A stretch of 64,000 nt of DNA, from NCBI RefSeq assembly GCF_905147365.1, contig NC_056408.1, positions 1 through 64,000 of the forward strand. Direction: 5' to 3'. Below the pieces are notes generated by a model that was not told where the DNA came from, did no database searches, and was given only the letters and a program-made list of their open reading frames with translations. Below are positions 45,556-55,697 of this stretch, in pieces; position 1 is the stretch's first letter; each line of letters starts with the position of its first letter. The DNA comes from Aricia agestis (lineage: Eukaryota > Arthropoda > Insecta > Lepidoptera > Lycaenidae). The position numbers and the translations under genes are program-made.

Positions 45556-48500
45556 CTAGGACGGCAAGTTGTCATTTTGGATGACGCGTTGTCGCCTTGG
45601 CCTTCTTCGTCGTTGGGGGTCCAGCGCCTCCCTCTCTCTGTCACGCTCGGCCTCCTCCTTTGCGGCGATTACTTCTTCCGAGAAGTTCTCGACCGCCTTC
45701 CACTCCAGTTCACTGCGTAGCATGGCGCGAACCATAGCTGGCAGTGATATGTCCTGTCCAATCGCGGCCGTTAAGGCCGCGCGTTGTAGTATCCATGAGG
45801 GACAGGCCGTTAAGGTGTGCGCGGCCGTGTCCCTGTCCTCTCCACAGTGGTGGCATCGCGTCGTCTCCTCCCTCCCGGCGATCTCGCACAGGTACCGACC
45901 GAAGCAGCCGTGCCCGGTCAGCACCTGCGTGAGGCGGAACGAGAGTGCGCCGTTCTTCCGACCCAACCACTCCCTGAACACTGGGCGGATGGCCAGTATC
46001 AGGTCCACGCTCACTCGTGGCTCCGAGAGCCGTTCTTCCCACTCATCCAAGGCCCTGTCGTTGGCCTCTTCCCTCCACCGACGTACGGCGTCCGGGAGGG
46101 GGTTGCTGCCCCCCGCGCGGACTTCTGCGCTACGCCAGTAGACGTCGGCGAGGGTTTTGGCGTCCAGGTCCCATGGGACGCTTCCGGCGAGCAGGCACGC
46201 AGCATCCCGAGAGATGGTGCGGTACCCGCGCACTGCCCGCGTCGCCATTATTCGTTGTAGCCGTCCCAGGGCCTGCCTGTTCACAGCTGCCAGATCTTCA
46301 GCCCATATCGGCGCACCGTACATCACCATGGAGCGTATCACACCCATGTACAGGCGCCGACAAGTAAGGCTCGGGCCCCCGAGATTCGGGAGTAGCGAGG
46401 CCAGGGCTCCTGCTGCCTTTTTCACCTTCTCGGATAGCCGGCGGAAGTGCTCTTTGAAAGTCCACCGGCTATCGAGGACCAGTCCGAGATAAGTCATGGT
46501 AGACGCAATCTGGATCGAAGTTCCTCCAACTATTATTGCTAGGCCAGGCGGCGGCGCGTTACGGGGCCCGTGGAAAACGATAGCCTCCGTCTTGTTCAGC
46601 GCCACCGTCAGGCCCAGCGCCTGGATCCTGCGCACCACCTGCGCTACCGCTGCCGTCGCCAGGATTGTGGCTTCGCGGTGCGTTCTGGCGCGACAGACCA
46701 CCGCAGTGTCGTCCGCGTACGCGACCAGTTCGACGCCGGGTAAGTTGGCACCCCGAAGCACATGGTCAAATCCAAGGTCCCACAGTTCCGGACCGAGAGC
46801 CGAACCCTGTGGGACGCCGCAGTCTACCTCCTGCTCTTCCCATCCATCTTCGGTAGGGTACTGCACCGAGCGCTCCGACAGATAATCACCGATGGTTCGG
46901 CGTAAGTATCTGGGCACTCGGTGGTACCTCAGGGCCTCCTTTATTGTTTCCCAAGGCAGGGTGTTGAACGCGTTGGCGATGTCCAATGAGACAACCAACA
47001 CCACCCCGCCCTGAGAGATTTGCTGCTCCGTGATTAACCGAATCCGTGCCACCGCGTCTATTGTTGATCGACGAGACCGAAACCCGAACTGAGCATCGCT
47101 CAGGTTGGGACCAACGCTCTCAAGATGACGGTTGAGGCGTGCGACGATGATCCTCTCAAACGTCTTACAGATCTCGTCGATCAACACTATGGGACGATAG
47201 GCAGACGGTTGGTCTTCTGGTCGCCCGGCCTTTTTGAGTAGCACGAGTTTGCCCGTCTTCCAGCGACGTGGAACTCGCCCCTGTACCAAACACAAGTTCA
47301 GTACGGCGAGCACACGCGCTTCCATGTGCTCCATCGCTAGCACCCATACACGACCGGGGACTCCATCCAAGCCAGGAGCCTTATTTTGAAGGCTCATTTT
47401 ATGTACCGCCACTGCCAGTTCTCCGGCTGAAACTGGGGGGATTTCCTCCTCCTCTTCGGGCTCCGCAGTTGGTGGTGCCATGGATGGTGGGGACCACTCG
47501 GCCCTAGGTGGAAATAGGGCCGAAACGATGGATCTGCAGAGATCCGGCTGCAAGGACTGAGTGAGCGGTGGGGCAGCAGGGCGAAGCTTTTGCCTCACCC
47601 ACTTGTAAGGTCTGCCCCACGGGTCCTGCTCAAGAGTACCTAGGAATTCCTCCCATGCCGTCTTCTTGGCCATTCGGATGGCATCGCGCAGATTGTGACG
47701 CGCTGTGCGGTATCCATCGTAGATGGTCTCCTCCTCCGTCTCACTCCTGATTCGCCTTCTTCGATAACGCAGATAGCGGCGGCGGGCTGCCACACATTGA
47801 TCGCGGAGACGCTTCAAGTCTGGACTCCACCAGTACGTCTGGCGTCTTGGTACGACCGGCCCGGCGCGGGGCATTGAGGCGTCGCAGATGTTGTGTGCCG
47901 CCTCAATCAACCACTCCGTGCATTCCTCTACGTCCTCTGATGGTAGAGGCGCCCATGACGCGACGGCTGCTGCCTCCTTGAGGAGGTCGCGGTCCAACTT
48001 CTTCAAGGACCACCTCGGGCCTGCACCAGGTGTAAATGTGCGACCCGGCTCCGTCGAGTGAGCTGAGACGACGAAGCGTATGTAGAGGTGGTCCGAGAGA
48101 GTCTCAGTGCGACTCAAGACCTGCCACTCGGTTATATGCGGGGCGATGGCTGGGCTGACCAGGGTGAGGTCCACTATGGACTCTCCCTGTCGCCGGACGC
48201 ATGTACTGGACGCACCGCGGTTTGCCAGGACCAGGCCGGTAGTGGCCAACCAATCCTCTAAGAGTCGACCTCTCGCATTTGCCGCCGGGGAGCCCCACAG
48301 CGGAGACTTCGCGTTGAAGTCTCCGGCGACAACTACGGGGCGACTCGACCCCTCTACGACGGCGGTCAGGCGAAGCAAGAGCGCCTCAAACTCGGCGGTC
48401 GGCTTGTTGGGGGAAAAGTAAACCCCCACCACGGTGAGGGTCCCCAAGATGGCGACAACAAATCCACGGCCCCTTATCGCGCTCCTCGACGAAGGAGACA

Positions 48501-48690
48501 TGATCTTGGGACCAAAGACTAAGGCGACCGACGAGTCAGCGTCTCCCAACCAGTCGCTTCTTTCCAGGACGCGGTACGGCTCTGCAATAACGGCCACGTC
48601 GATCTCCCACTGCAGAAGAGCCTGAACCCAAAGATCCTGCGCCTGGGCGCAGTGGTTCAGGTTGCCCTGTAGGAATCTTAAGGCGGCCGT
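45556..48690 (-). CDS. Pol (ORF2) of E12: endonuclease plus reverse transcriptase
   Basis: 1044 residues from ACG 48688-48690. An in-frame TAG lies at 48721-48723 and the first ATG (48597) is within the endonuclease, just before AVIAEPYR, so the N-terminal LRFLQGNLNHC block needs a non-AUG start. Motifs: GDFNAKSPLWGS and SDH (endonuclease); VSLDIANAFNTLPW, GVPQGSALGP, YADD and YLGLVLDSRW (RT); CHHCGEDRDTAAHTLTAC (C-terminal finger). Intact. Confidence 0.92.
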   Translation of the reverse strand, partial: TAALRFLQGNLNHCAQAQDLWVQALLQWEIDVAVIAEPYRVLERSDWLGDADSSVALVFGPKIMSPSSRSAIRGRGFVVAILGTLTVVGVYFSPNKPTAEFEALLLRLTAVVEGSSRPVVVAGDFNAKSPLWGSPAANARGRLLEDWLATTGLVLANRGASSTCVRRQGESIVDLTLVSPAIAPHITEWQVLSRTETLSDHLYIRFVVSAHSTEPGRTFTPGAGPRWSLKKLDRDLLKEAAAVASWAPLPSEDVEECTEWLIEAAHNICDASMPRAGPVVPRRQTYWWSPDLKRLRDQCVAARRRYLRYRRRRIRSETEEETIYDGYRTARHNLRDAIRMAKKTAWEEFLGTLEQDPWGRPYKWVRQKLRPAAPPLTQSLQPDLCRSIVSALFPPRAEWSPPSMAPPTAEPEEEEEIPPVSAGELAVAVHKMSLQNKAPGLDGVPGRVWVLAMEHMEARVLAVLNLCLVQGRVPRRWKTGKLVLLKKAGRPEDQPSAYRPIVLIDEICKTFERIIVARLNRHLESVGPNLSDAQFGFRSRRSTIDAVARIRLITEQQISQGGVVLVVSLDIANAFNTLPWETIKEALRYHRVPRYLRRTIGDYLSERSVQYPTEDGWEEQEVDCGVPQGSALGPELWDLGFDHVLRGANLPGVELVAYADDTAVVCRARTHREATILATAAVAQVVRRIQALGLTVALNKTEAIVFHGPRNAPPPGLAIIVGGTSIQIASTMTYLGLVLDSRWTFKEHFRRLSEKVKKAAGALASLLPNLGGPSLTCRRLYMGVIRSMVMYGAPIWAEDLAAVNRQALGRLQRIMATRAVRGYRTISRDAACLLAGSVPWDLDAKTLADVYWRSAEVRAGGSNPLPDAVRRWREEANDRALDEWEERLSEPRVSVDLILAIRPVFREWLGRKNGALSFRLTQVLTGHGCFGRYLCEIAGREETTRCHHCGEDRDTAAHTLTACPSWILQRAALTAAIGQDISLPAMVRAMLRSELEWKAVENFSEEVIAAKEEAERDREREALDPQRRRRPRRQRVIQNDNLPS

Positions 48691-48692
48691 TA
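48688..48692 (-). promoter_or_regulatory. UAACG stop-start overlap in E12
   Basis: TAA 48690-48692 of ORF1 overlaps ACG 48688-48690 of ORF2. The ten codons between the upstream TAG and this ACG contain no ATG. Confidence 0.7.
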
Positions 48693-50927
48693 TTGGGCCT
48701 CCATAGGGTCCGCTCTGACACTAGGGGCCGCCGTAGATGTTGTGGCGGCCTCTTGAGGCGCTCGGCTCTTTTTGGGGCCTTTCCGTTTTGCTTTGGGGAC
48801 AGATTTGTTGCAGCGCTTGCTGCCCACAATATGGTCCGCCGCTTTCCCTCGTGACTCGCAGAGCGCGCAGTGCGGTGGGTTCCCGCACTGTTTGACCGAG
48901 TGCCCGGGCTGTCCGCAGCGGAAACAGAGTTCACTGCGGTCTGTTCCTGAGGAACATGTCGCTCTGGTGTGTCCCTCTTCATGGCACCGGAAGCACCTCA
49001 TGGTGCGCTGGGCCAGGAGGGTCACCTGGGCCACTGTCCAGCCGACGTAAATCCTGGCAGGCGACGCAGTCACCAGCTTGGCGGCCTCGACCGGGCACTT
49101 GACCCAGGCCAAGCCGCGCCCTCTTCTATCTACGCGGATCTCGCCGACTCTGACATCTGTGGGACGACAACCGCCCGATCTTGCGACGGAAGCTGCGATT
49201 TCTGTCGCTGTTGCAGAGTCGTCGAGACCCGTGATTCTCAGCTCCGCACATTTCTGCGGCCGAGACACTCGTACCACGTCTTCACCGACTATTTCCTTTA
49301 ATTTGCCCGCAAGGGCGTCGGCCTTCTCCTTGCAGGCCGCTCCCGAGACCTCGTACATACGAGCCCCGGTCACGGCCCGCTTAAATTTGACCGCTGGGAT
49401 ATCAAGTGCAGCCAAATCTAGCTGTAACTTCGCCTTATCAATGACGTCCTGGTAAGTGACGCCATTTTTCTCCGCGTCCGGAAGCAGAGTCAGTACTACG
49501 GCTGCTGATTTTGGAGCGCGGAGTTGCCTTTCCTTCTTCTTTTTCTCCTTCTTCTTCAGCGTCTTTTTCTTGTCTTCCACCTTCTTCGGTGCCTTCCCTC
49601 TTTTGACTACCTCTGTCCATGAAGGAGAGGCTGGCTGTGTCGTAGCTACCGCCGTCGTTGCATCGCTTCTCGCGGCTGCAGCCTCGACAGCAGCAGCAGA
49701 CTTTCGTCCCTTCTTTGTCCTTTTTGGTTTGGGCTCCGGGTTCGTCGGAGCCATCAATGTAGAGACTGATGGCTCCGGCGGAGGCGGGGTCTCTTTTTCC
49801 ACTTCAGGTAGCTGCGGCCTTGCGACTGATGTGGAGGCAGCTCTCTCCTTCTTTTTGTCCGCAGCAAGTGGAGGGCGTAGGCGAGGTTCCGGTAGAAGTC
49901 GGGCCTCGAGCCCTTCCAAGCGTGCATCCATGCGGGCGTTCATCACGGAGACCGCCTCGCGCAGCGCTCGCTGTAATAGCTCTTCCACATTCGGCTCTTT
50001 TATAGGAGCAGACTGTGGTTGGGCGTCAGCGAGCCTGCGCTTGACGGCCTCTAGTTCTTTCTTCATGTCCTCTAGCTCTCTGGAGAGGCGTGTGTTCTGC
50101 GCCGCCAGGGCTCTCGTCTCTTCCGAAGCTGACCTGCTAAGAAGGCTAACGCTCGCTTCCTTTATGGTACAGGTCGCTTTTTTAAGGGCCGCGATGTAGG
50201 TGCCCTTAAGATTCTTCGACTTCTGAGTCACAGCGGAGATGGCGTCAAGGCTCTGCGTTATTGCCTCGCCAAGTTTCGCCGTTGTGATCTCGTCTTCCGC
50301 CATTATACAGTCTGAGAGTGAGGACTCCGAAAGCCGGTTGGACCGTAGGTTCGGGAGTCTCTTTGTCACGTCCAGTAGTTCCTTCTCTACCTCGACTTCA
50401 AGTTCCCTCTGCTTGATGTCGAGGAGATCCTTCTTGGCCTTGTACATGCCTACGTATTGCCCTGTGGTGGGCGGTCTTCCTCTTCCGCGTTTGGAGGAGG
50501 GCTTTGCGGCCGCTCCCCTGTTTTTCTCCGGGCTATCCTCGAGCTCACTACCGCGCCTCTTGCGCCGGAAAGTTTCCCGGGTCCTCTCCCTCTCACTGTC
50601 CACGTCCGGATTATGAGAAGCGGTGGACTCATCGCCGCTCTCGTCACTACCACTTCCGGGTCTCCTAAAGAACCCGGAGCCCATGCCGGTGGGTACGGGC
50701 GTTGCCGCTCGTGATCCACCCTCGCTCGCCGTCAACATTGCCAAATCGCATTGCCTATCATTGTCCGTAAGTTCGTTGCCAAAGTCGTCATTCCTCCTCC
50801 CCTCCTTCAAAGCATGTTTGGGGCCCCCAGTATACACGGCCCGATCCCCCGCCGAAGCGGGAGTGTGGGATTCTCCGGCGTTGCCGGTACCCACCCTGGG
50901 AGAATTATCCGCATGCTTGTATTCCAT
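48690..50927 (-). CDS. Gag (ORF1) of Gag-Pol element E12
   Basis: About 745 residues from Met 50927 (EYKHADNSPRVGTGNAGES), with an open but probably untranslated extension to 51053. The N-terminal 150 residues are almost those of E11; the coiled-coil and Lys-rich parts differ more. AT-hook-like KRGRGRPPTTG, RLLPEPRLRPPLAAD, RRM-like region, knuckles CFRCHEEGHTRATC, CFRCGQPGHSVKQC and CX2CX8HX6C. C-terminus ADPMEAQ. The conserved N-terminus with a diverged middle suggests either exchange with E11 or uneven constraint. Confidence 0.92.
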   Translation of the reverse strand: MEYKHADNSPRVGTGNAGESHTPASAGDRAVYTGGPKHALKEGRRNDDFGNELTDNDRQCDLAMLTASEGGSRAATPVPTGMGSGFFRRPGSGSDESGDESTASHNPDVDSERERTRETFRRKRRGSELEDSPEKNRGAAAKPSSKRGRGRPPTTGQYVGMYKAKKDLLDIKQRELEVEVEKELLDVTKRLPNLRSNRLSESSLSDCIMAEDEITTAKLGEAITQSLDAISAVTQKSKNLKGTYIAALKKATCTIKEASVSLLSRSASEETRALAAQNTRLSRELEDMKKELEAVKRRLADAQPQSAPIKEPNVEELLQRALREAVSVMNARMDARLEGLEARLLPEPRLRPPLAADKKKERAASTSVARPQLPEVEKETPPPPEPSVSTLMAPTNPEPKPKRTKKGRKSAAAVEAAAARSDATTAVATTQPASPSWTEVVKRGKAPKKVEDKKKTLKKKEKKKKERQLRAPKSAAVVLTLLPDAEKNGVTYQDVIDKAKLQLDLAALDIPAVKFKRAVTGARMYEVSGAACKEKADALAGKLKEIVGEDVVRVSRPQKCAELRITGLDDSATATEIAASVARSGGCRPTDVRVGEIRVDRRGRGLAWVKCPVEAAKLVTASPARIYVGWTVAQVTLLAQRTMRCFRCHEEGHTRATCSSGTDRSELCFRCGQPGHSVKQCGNPPHCALCESRGKAADHIVGSKRCNKSVPKAKRKGPKKSRAPQEAATTSTAAPSVRADPMEAQ

Positions 50928-51311
50928 GTTTGTGTCAGTTAGGGGTGATTCTGCCCCGGCGCCCTTGGTACGTAGCCACCTGCTCGTAATGCATCCCACG
51001 GCCGGGCGCCATAAACCCTGGATTAGGGGCCCACGGGCCCATCCATCACTCATTCACACACAGATGTACACACGCAAAACAAACAATGGTGTAAAGAAGA
51101 GTGCAAACAAAAAGGAAAGACAGGGTAGAAAAGATGGTGAAAGGTAGTGAAACAAAAATAAAACAATACAAACGAAGAGTAAACTATAAAAAGAGAGAAA
51201 GACAGGAAAGACCGGTGTTCAGCCATCCTGGATACGTCGCTCCGTGTAAAGGGCGGGGCGGCGTACCCAGGCGCCCAGGGACACGAACGTGGACGGACCG
51301 GTATCGCCCCC

Positions 51312-51345
51312 AACCTAACCTAACCTAACCTAACCTAACCTAACC
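51312..51345. repeat. Telomeric (CCTAA)n array between E12 and E13
   Basis: Perfect CCTAA units. Confidence 0.95.
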
Positions 51346-52320
51346 TTTTTTTTTTTTTTTTTTTTTGGAGGGGAAATGCATTACGCATCCCCCGCCCCCT
51401 CGGGGGAAGGGGCGGGGGTATGTGGGACTCCCTACTCGAGGTTTACCCACTAAAACCCCCCCAGCCCATCGTCATGCGCCTTGTGCGGGAGGGACGGGAA
51501 CCGCGGAGCGACTACAACTCCGCCCCTCCCAGCGCGCAGCCGCAACCGGCACCTTCTTCACGCGGCTTGAGCCGCGTACCTCACCGAGAGCCCCCCGGGC
51601 TATAGGGGGGCTATCTTCTCGGGACCCATACTGTGGGCGGGATCCCCCGATCACCGCCCACGGGTCTAGGCGTCCGTCTCCATTCGGGCGGGAGCGGGCG
51701 GGGCCCGCGCGCCTTTAGGTCTCGACTTTTTGTGTCGAGCCTTTTTGGTCGGCGCCTTGTCTTCTCCGGGGGCCGGCTTTGATGTAGATGGGCATCTACC
51801 CAGCTCGTGCCCCCTTTCGGCCCTGCCAGCGGCCTCGCACAGGGCGCAGTTTGGTGTTGCAGCCCCGCACTCCGCCGCCTTGTGCCCCGGTTCCCCGCAC
51901 CGAAAACAAGTCCGGCTACGGTCCACCGGGCACTGGCACTTGGCAGCCACGTGGCCGGTGTCCTGGCAGCGGAAGCAGCGCGTCGGCCTCGCGGCCAGCA
52001 ACGCCACCCTCGCCGACACCCAACCAATACGCAACCGCCCAGAGCTCAAGAGCTTCTTAGCGGCCGCGACTGGAAGGCGGACCCAACACGATCCGTCCCC
52101 CCGTGGCCCCTCTCTAATCGGCCCTACCCGGACATCGCCGGCCAGGCACTCCCCTTCAAGTGCGACCGCTTCCATGATTTCGGCGGCCGTCACAGAGTCG
52201 TCAAGGCCGGCGATGCGCATCTCCGCGCAAGCAGCCGGCCGCCCGACTTTCACTTCCTGAGGCAGGACTGTCTTCAGCCTCGCGGCAAAGGCGTCCGCCT
52301 TCTTCTCTGCGCCCTCGCCG
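51346..52320 (-). mobile_element. E13: 5'-truncated Gag-only element of E3 type
   Basis: Poly(A) 21 and 3' UTR as in E3, then Gag C-terminal coding sequence that stops abruptly at 52320 against ACCTAACC. The sequence is almost that of E3 13557-14515. Confidence 0.9.
51666..52320 (-). pseudogene. Gag C-terminal fragment of E13
   Basis: About 218 codons remain, entering in frame at the truncation point and covering the end of the RRM-like region (AEMRIAGLDDSVTAAEIMEA...) and all three zinc knuckles to METDA. It has no start codon of its own before the first internal Met and is very likely not expressed. It differs from the E3 tail by only a few residues (for example GARAPPAP for GARATPAP), so the insertion is recent. 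Confidence 0.88.
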
Positions 52321-52326
52321 ACCTAA

Positions 52327-52328
<2 letters not shown>
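52315..52328. repeat. Target-site duplication of E14, left copy
   Basis: TCGCCGACCTAACC: six bases of truncated E13 plus eight of telomeric repeat, repeated at 55593-55606. Confidence 0.8.
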
Positions 52329-52405
<77 letters not shown>

Positions 52406-55400
52406 GAGGGGAAATACGTTACGTATCCCCCGCCCCCTCGGGGGAAGAGGCGGGGGTATGTGGGACTCCCTACACGAGGTTTACCCACTAAAACCCCCCC
52501 ATGCCCTCCTTCCAGCCGTGAGATGCGGGTACTTTTCTAAGACTTCCGCGTCCTCACGGCCGTTCGCCGCATCCGGCACTACTCCGTTGCGGCGGCTGGT
52601 GTTCTGCCGCCGCCTTTCTTCACCGAGAGCTCCCCGGGCATCTAGGGAGCTTCCTTCTCGGGGCCCTTCGCGCGGGCGGTGATCCCCCGATCAACCGCCC
52701 ACGGGCCTATGGCTCCACCTCCATGGCGGGCTGGGGCTGACTAACCCCAGCACCACCGGCTCCAGGCTCTTTTGGCCGAGCCTTGTCGGAGGGAGCTCCG
52801 CGTCTTTTCCGGTGCTTGGTGCTGGGGAGCGGCTTTGCTGTGACGCAGCCGCTACTACCCAGCACGTGGTCCTTCTCCTTGCCGAGTGCCTCACAGAAGA
52901 AGCAGTTGGGATGCTTCTCCCGGCACTCGGCGGCCTTGTGCCCCGGTTTCCCACAGCGGAAACAATTCCGGCTGCGGTCCACCGGGCACTGGCATGTCGT
53001 CGCCAGGTGGCCGGTATCAAGGCATCGATAACACCGCTTAGGCCTCGCGGCCAGCAGTGTCACCTTCGCCGAGACCCAGCCTACTCGCAGCCGCCCCAAG
53101 CTGAGCAGCTTTTTGGCTGCCGCGACGGGGACGCTCAGCCAAAGCGAGCCGTCGCCCCACCTTCCTTTCGTTATGGGGCCCGACCTAATTGAAGTTGTCG
53201 GGCATCCCCCTTCTCTGACGACCGCCTCGATGACGTCGGCGGTCGTTGCCGAGTCGTCCAGCCCGGCGATGCGCATCTCTACGCATTTCGCCGGGCGGCC
53301 GATCTTGACCACCTCCGGATCCAACACCTCCCGCATTTTTGCGGCCAGTACATCCGCCTTCTCTTGTGCGCCCTCGCCAGGGATGGTGAGAACGCGAGCG
53401 CCGGTCTGTGCCTGCCGGAAGCGAAACCCGACTCTGTTGATGCCGAGTTCCTGCACTGCCCCACCGACCGCGTCCTTCGCCTTCAGCAGCACGTCCTTGT
53501 ACGTGACCCCCTTCTCCGCAGCACTCGCCTTCAGTGTGACGGTGATTGCCGCGGTGTTGGGGGCACGGAGCTTGGCCTTCTTCTTCTTCCTAGGGGCGGC
53601 TTTAGATGGAGTAGCCGCCCCTTTCTTCTTTTTGGGCCTGCGCGGACCGACGGTGGTCCACGGGGCCTCGGCGGGAGGGGCGTTGGTGTTCTGCCCCCCT
53701 TTTACCGCCTCCTGAGCGGCCATTGATGGCCGCTTCTTCTTCCTCTTTTTCTTCGGCTTTGCAGCCCTCTCCTCAGTTGGTGCGGCGGGCGGCTGTAAAG
53801 GAGCCGCCGCGTCGTCTACCAGACTCTTGTCCGGTGCCTTTGCCGTCGCCGCCTTTTTCGGCTTCGGCGTCTTCTTTGCAGCCGCTGTTGGTTGGGCGCC
53901 GGCTGATGTACCAGTACCGTCAGCCGCCAGCGGCGGTCTCCTTCGGGGCTCCGGCAAGAGCCTGTCCTCCAATCCGGCAATTCTCGCGTTGAGCATGTTA
54001 CCGAAGGTCTCGATGTTGGAACGCGAGACCTCCGATAACATCCGCTGCAAGTCATCGGGTGCAGGTCCAGTCACGCGACGACGCAGCTCCTCCAGCTCCC
54101 GACGCATCGCGTTGACTTGGCGCAGGAGGCGGTCGTTCTGCGCCTCTAGTGCCCGCATCTCCTCCGTCTGGCCGCGACCTCTAATCTCATTGACGGCCGC
54201 CTTGATGGACGCGACCGCCTCCTTGAGGGCACGCTGGTACGTCCCTTTCAGATTTGAGGACCTTGTGGCGACCATCGTCACCATATCCAAGGCCCTCTCC
54301 ACGCCTGCCGCCAGGGCCGCGCCTGTCTCTTCCGTGTCCTCGGCCGGGGCAGGGCTTGCGCGAAGGGCGGCTCGCGCCTCCCTCGCCTCTCGCTCCTCCC
54401 GTGCCCTCCGGGCTACCTCCTCGACTTTCGCCCTGAAGGCAGCCCGGCGTTCCTCCTCCTTCTCCTTGTTCAGCTCCGCCTGAGCTTTTCCAAAGCCGAC
54501 GTATTGGCCGGTGGTTGGTGGTCGGCCACGTCCCTTCTTTGCTTTGGGCACCGCCCCTTTACTGATGGGCGGGCCCGTGTCGTCATCGGAATTGCGCCTT
54601 TTCAGGCGCGTCCTGTCCGGTGTTGAGGGCAGGCCCTCGGAGTCCATCGATATGTCTGAGGCAGTATCGTCGGAGTCCGCGGGCCAGTCCTCACTGTCAC
54701 GTCCGGTGGAATGGTCTCGTCCTTGTGGAGGCGGTATCGAGAATTCGCGCATCACGTCGCGCAGGACGACGCGAGGTGAGCGCGTCAACTCTCTACCGAC
54801 CTCTTCGTCATGTCCAGGTGTGTCGGGTTTCGACTCGTAAACGTCCCGCCACTGCAGCACAGGCGGCAGGTTGGGTACGTCTCGAATCGGACAACCCCGC
54901 TCCTTCTTCCTTTGCGCCAATCTCCTTACCCGCTCCGAGCCGTTAGGCTGGTAAACGGAGAAGTCAACGTCCTCGTCCGTGATTGCGTCCGCCGCCGGCG
55001 CGGTTAGGTGCGCCGGTTTTGGACTTTGGCGCGTTGTCGCGCCCTCTCCACAACTCGCCACCGCAGCGGCCTCCTCAACCTCCAACGTATTTTGTGCCGG
55101 CCCCGTATACGTCCGACAGACCCCCTGGTTAGAGGGGGTGTGGGATTCCCTGGTGTCCACCGGACTACCAAGACCCACCCGGGGAGTATTTTTCAAAGTA
55201 CGTTCCGCCATGTTTCGATCTTTAGAGGGAGATTCTGCCCTAGTGCCCTTGCGACGTAAGCCACCTGCTCGCCACGCATCCCAAGGCCGGGCACCACAAA
55301 CCGGGGATTAGGGACCCACGGGTCCATCCATCCACAAACACACACACATATAGACGCAGAATCACACGCTGATGTAGAGAAGAGTTAACCAAAATGAGAA

Positions 55401-55592
55401 AGATAGAGTAGAGAAGGTGGTGAAAAGATAGACAAAATAAAATAAACAACAAACGAAGAGTAAACTATAAAAAGAGAGAAAGACAGGAAAGACCGGTGTT
55501 CAGCCATCCTGGATACGTCGCTCCGTGTAAAGGGCGGGGTGGCGTACCCAGGCGCCCAGGGACACGAACGTGGACGGACCGGTATCGCCCCC
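52329..55592 (-). mobile_element. E14: Gag-only element inserted at the 5' break of E13 (group B)
   Basis: Poly(A) 74 (52329-52402), ORF 52707-55211, long 5' UTR, 5' end GGGGGCG at 55592. A 14-base duplication that includes E13 sequence proves that this is a complete, target-primed insertion later than E13. Confidence 0.93.
52707..55211 (-). CDS. Gag (ORF1) of Gag-only element E14
   Basis: 834 residues from Met 55211 (AERTLKNTPRVGLGSPVDTRESHTPS), in which the GES motif is altered to RES by a small insertion. Group B body close to E6: NGSERVRRLAQRKKERGC, KKGRGRPPTTGQYVGFGKAQAELNKEKEEER, coiled coil, RLLPEPRRRPPLAAD. The RRM-like region and knuckles (CYRCLDTGHLATTC, CFRCGKPGHKAAEC, CX2CX8HX6C) are almost the same as in E15, although the N-terminal halves of E14 and E15 differ. 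Intact. Confidence 0.9.
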   Translation of the reverse strand: MAERTLKNTPRVGLGSPVDTRESHTPSNQGVCRTYTGPAQNTLEVEEAAAVASCGEGATTRQSPKPAHLTAPAADAITDEDVDFSVYQPNGSERVRRLAQRKKERGCPIRDVPNLPPVLQWRDVYESKPDTPGHDEEVGRELTRSPRVVLRDVMREFSIPPPQGRDHSTGRDSEDWPADSDDTASDISMDSEGLPSTPDRTRLKRRNSDDDTGPPISKGAVPKAKKGRGRPPTTGQYVGFGKAQAELNKEKEEERRAAFRAKVEEVARRAREEREAREARAALRASPAPAEDTEETGAALAAGVERALDMVTMVATRSSNLKGTYQRALKEAVASIKAAVNEIRGRGQTEEMRALEAQNDRLLRQVNAMRRELEELRRRVTGPAPDDLQRMLSEVSRSNIETFGNMLNARIAGLEDRLLPEPRRRPPLAADGTGTSAGAQPTAAAKKTPKPKKAATAKAPDKSLVDDAAAPLQPPAAPTEERAAKPKKKRKKKRPSMAAQEAVKGGQNTNAPPAEAPWTTVGPRRPKKKKGAATPSKAAPRKKKKAKLRAPNTAAITVTLKASAAEKGVTYKDVLLKAKDAVGGAVQELGINRVGFRFRQAQTGARVLTIPGEGAQEKADVLAAKMREVLDPEVVKIGRPAKCVEMRIAGLDDSATTADVIEAVVREGGCPTTSIRSGPITKGRWGDGSLWLSVPVAAAKKLLSLGRLRVGWVSAKVTLLAARPKRCYRCLDTGHLATTCQCPVDRSRNCFRCGKPGHKAAECREKHPNCFFCEALGKEKDHVLGSSGCVTAKPLPSTKHRKRRGAPSDKARPKEPGAGGAGVSQPQPAMEVEP

Positions 55593-55606
55593 TCGCCGAC
55601 CTAACC
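55593..55606. repeat. Target-site duplication of E14, right copy
   Basis: Exact repeat of 52315-52328, lying between the 5' end of E14 and the following CCTAA array. Confidence 0.8.
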
Positions 55607-55659
55607 TAACCTAACCTAACCTAACCTAACCTAACCTAACCTAACCTAACCTAACCTAA

Positions 55660-55661
<2 letters not shown>
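55599..55661. repeat. Telomeric (CCTAA)n array between E14 and E15
   Basis: Perfect repeats after the six non-telomeric bases of the duplication. Confidence 0.95.

Positions 55662-55697
<36 letters not shown>

Larger units (their letters stand above)
45138..51311 (-). mobile_element. SART-like: E12: full-length Gag-Pol element (family 2)
   Basis: Poly(A) 27 (45138-45164), 3' UTR 45165-45555, ORF2 45556-48690, ORF1 48690-50927, 5' UTR to 51311. Close relative of E11, with N-terminal Gag and 5' UTR almost the same and ORF2 more diverged. Fragment E16 derives from an element of this kind. Confidence 0.93.
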
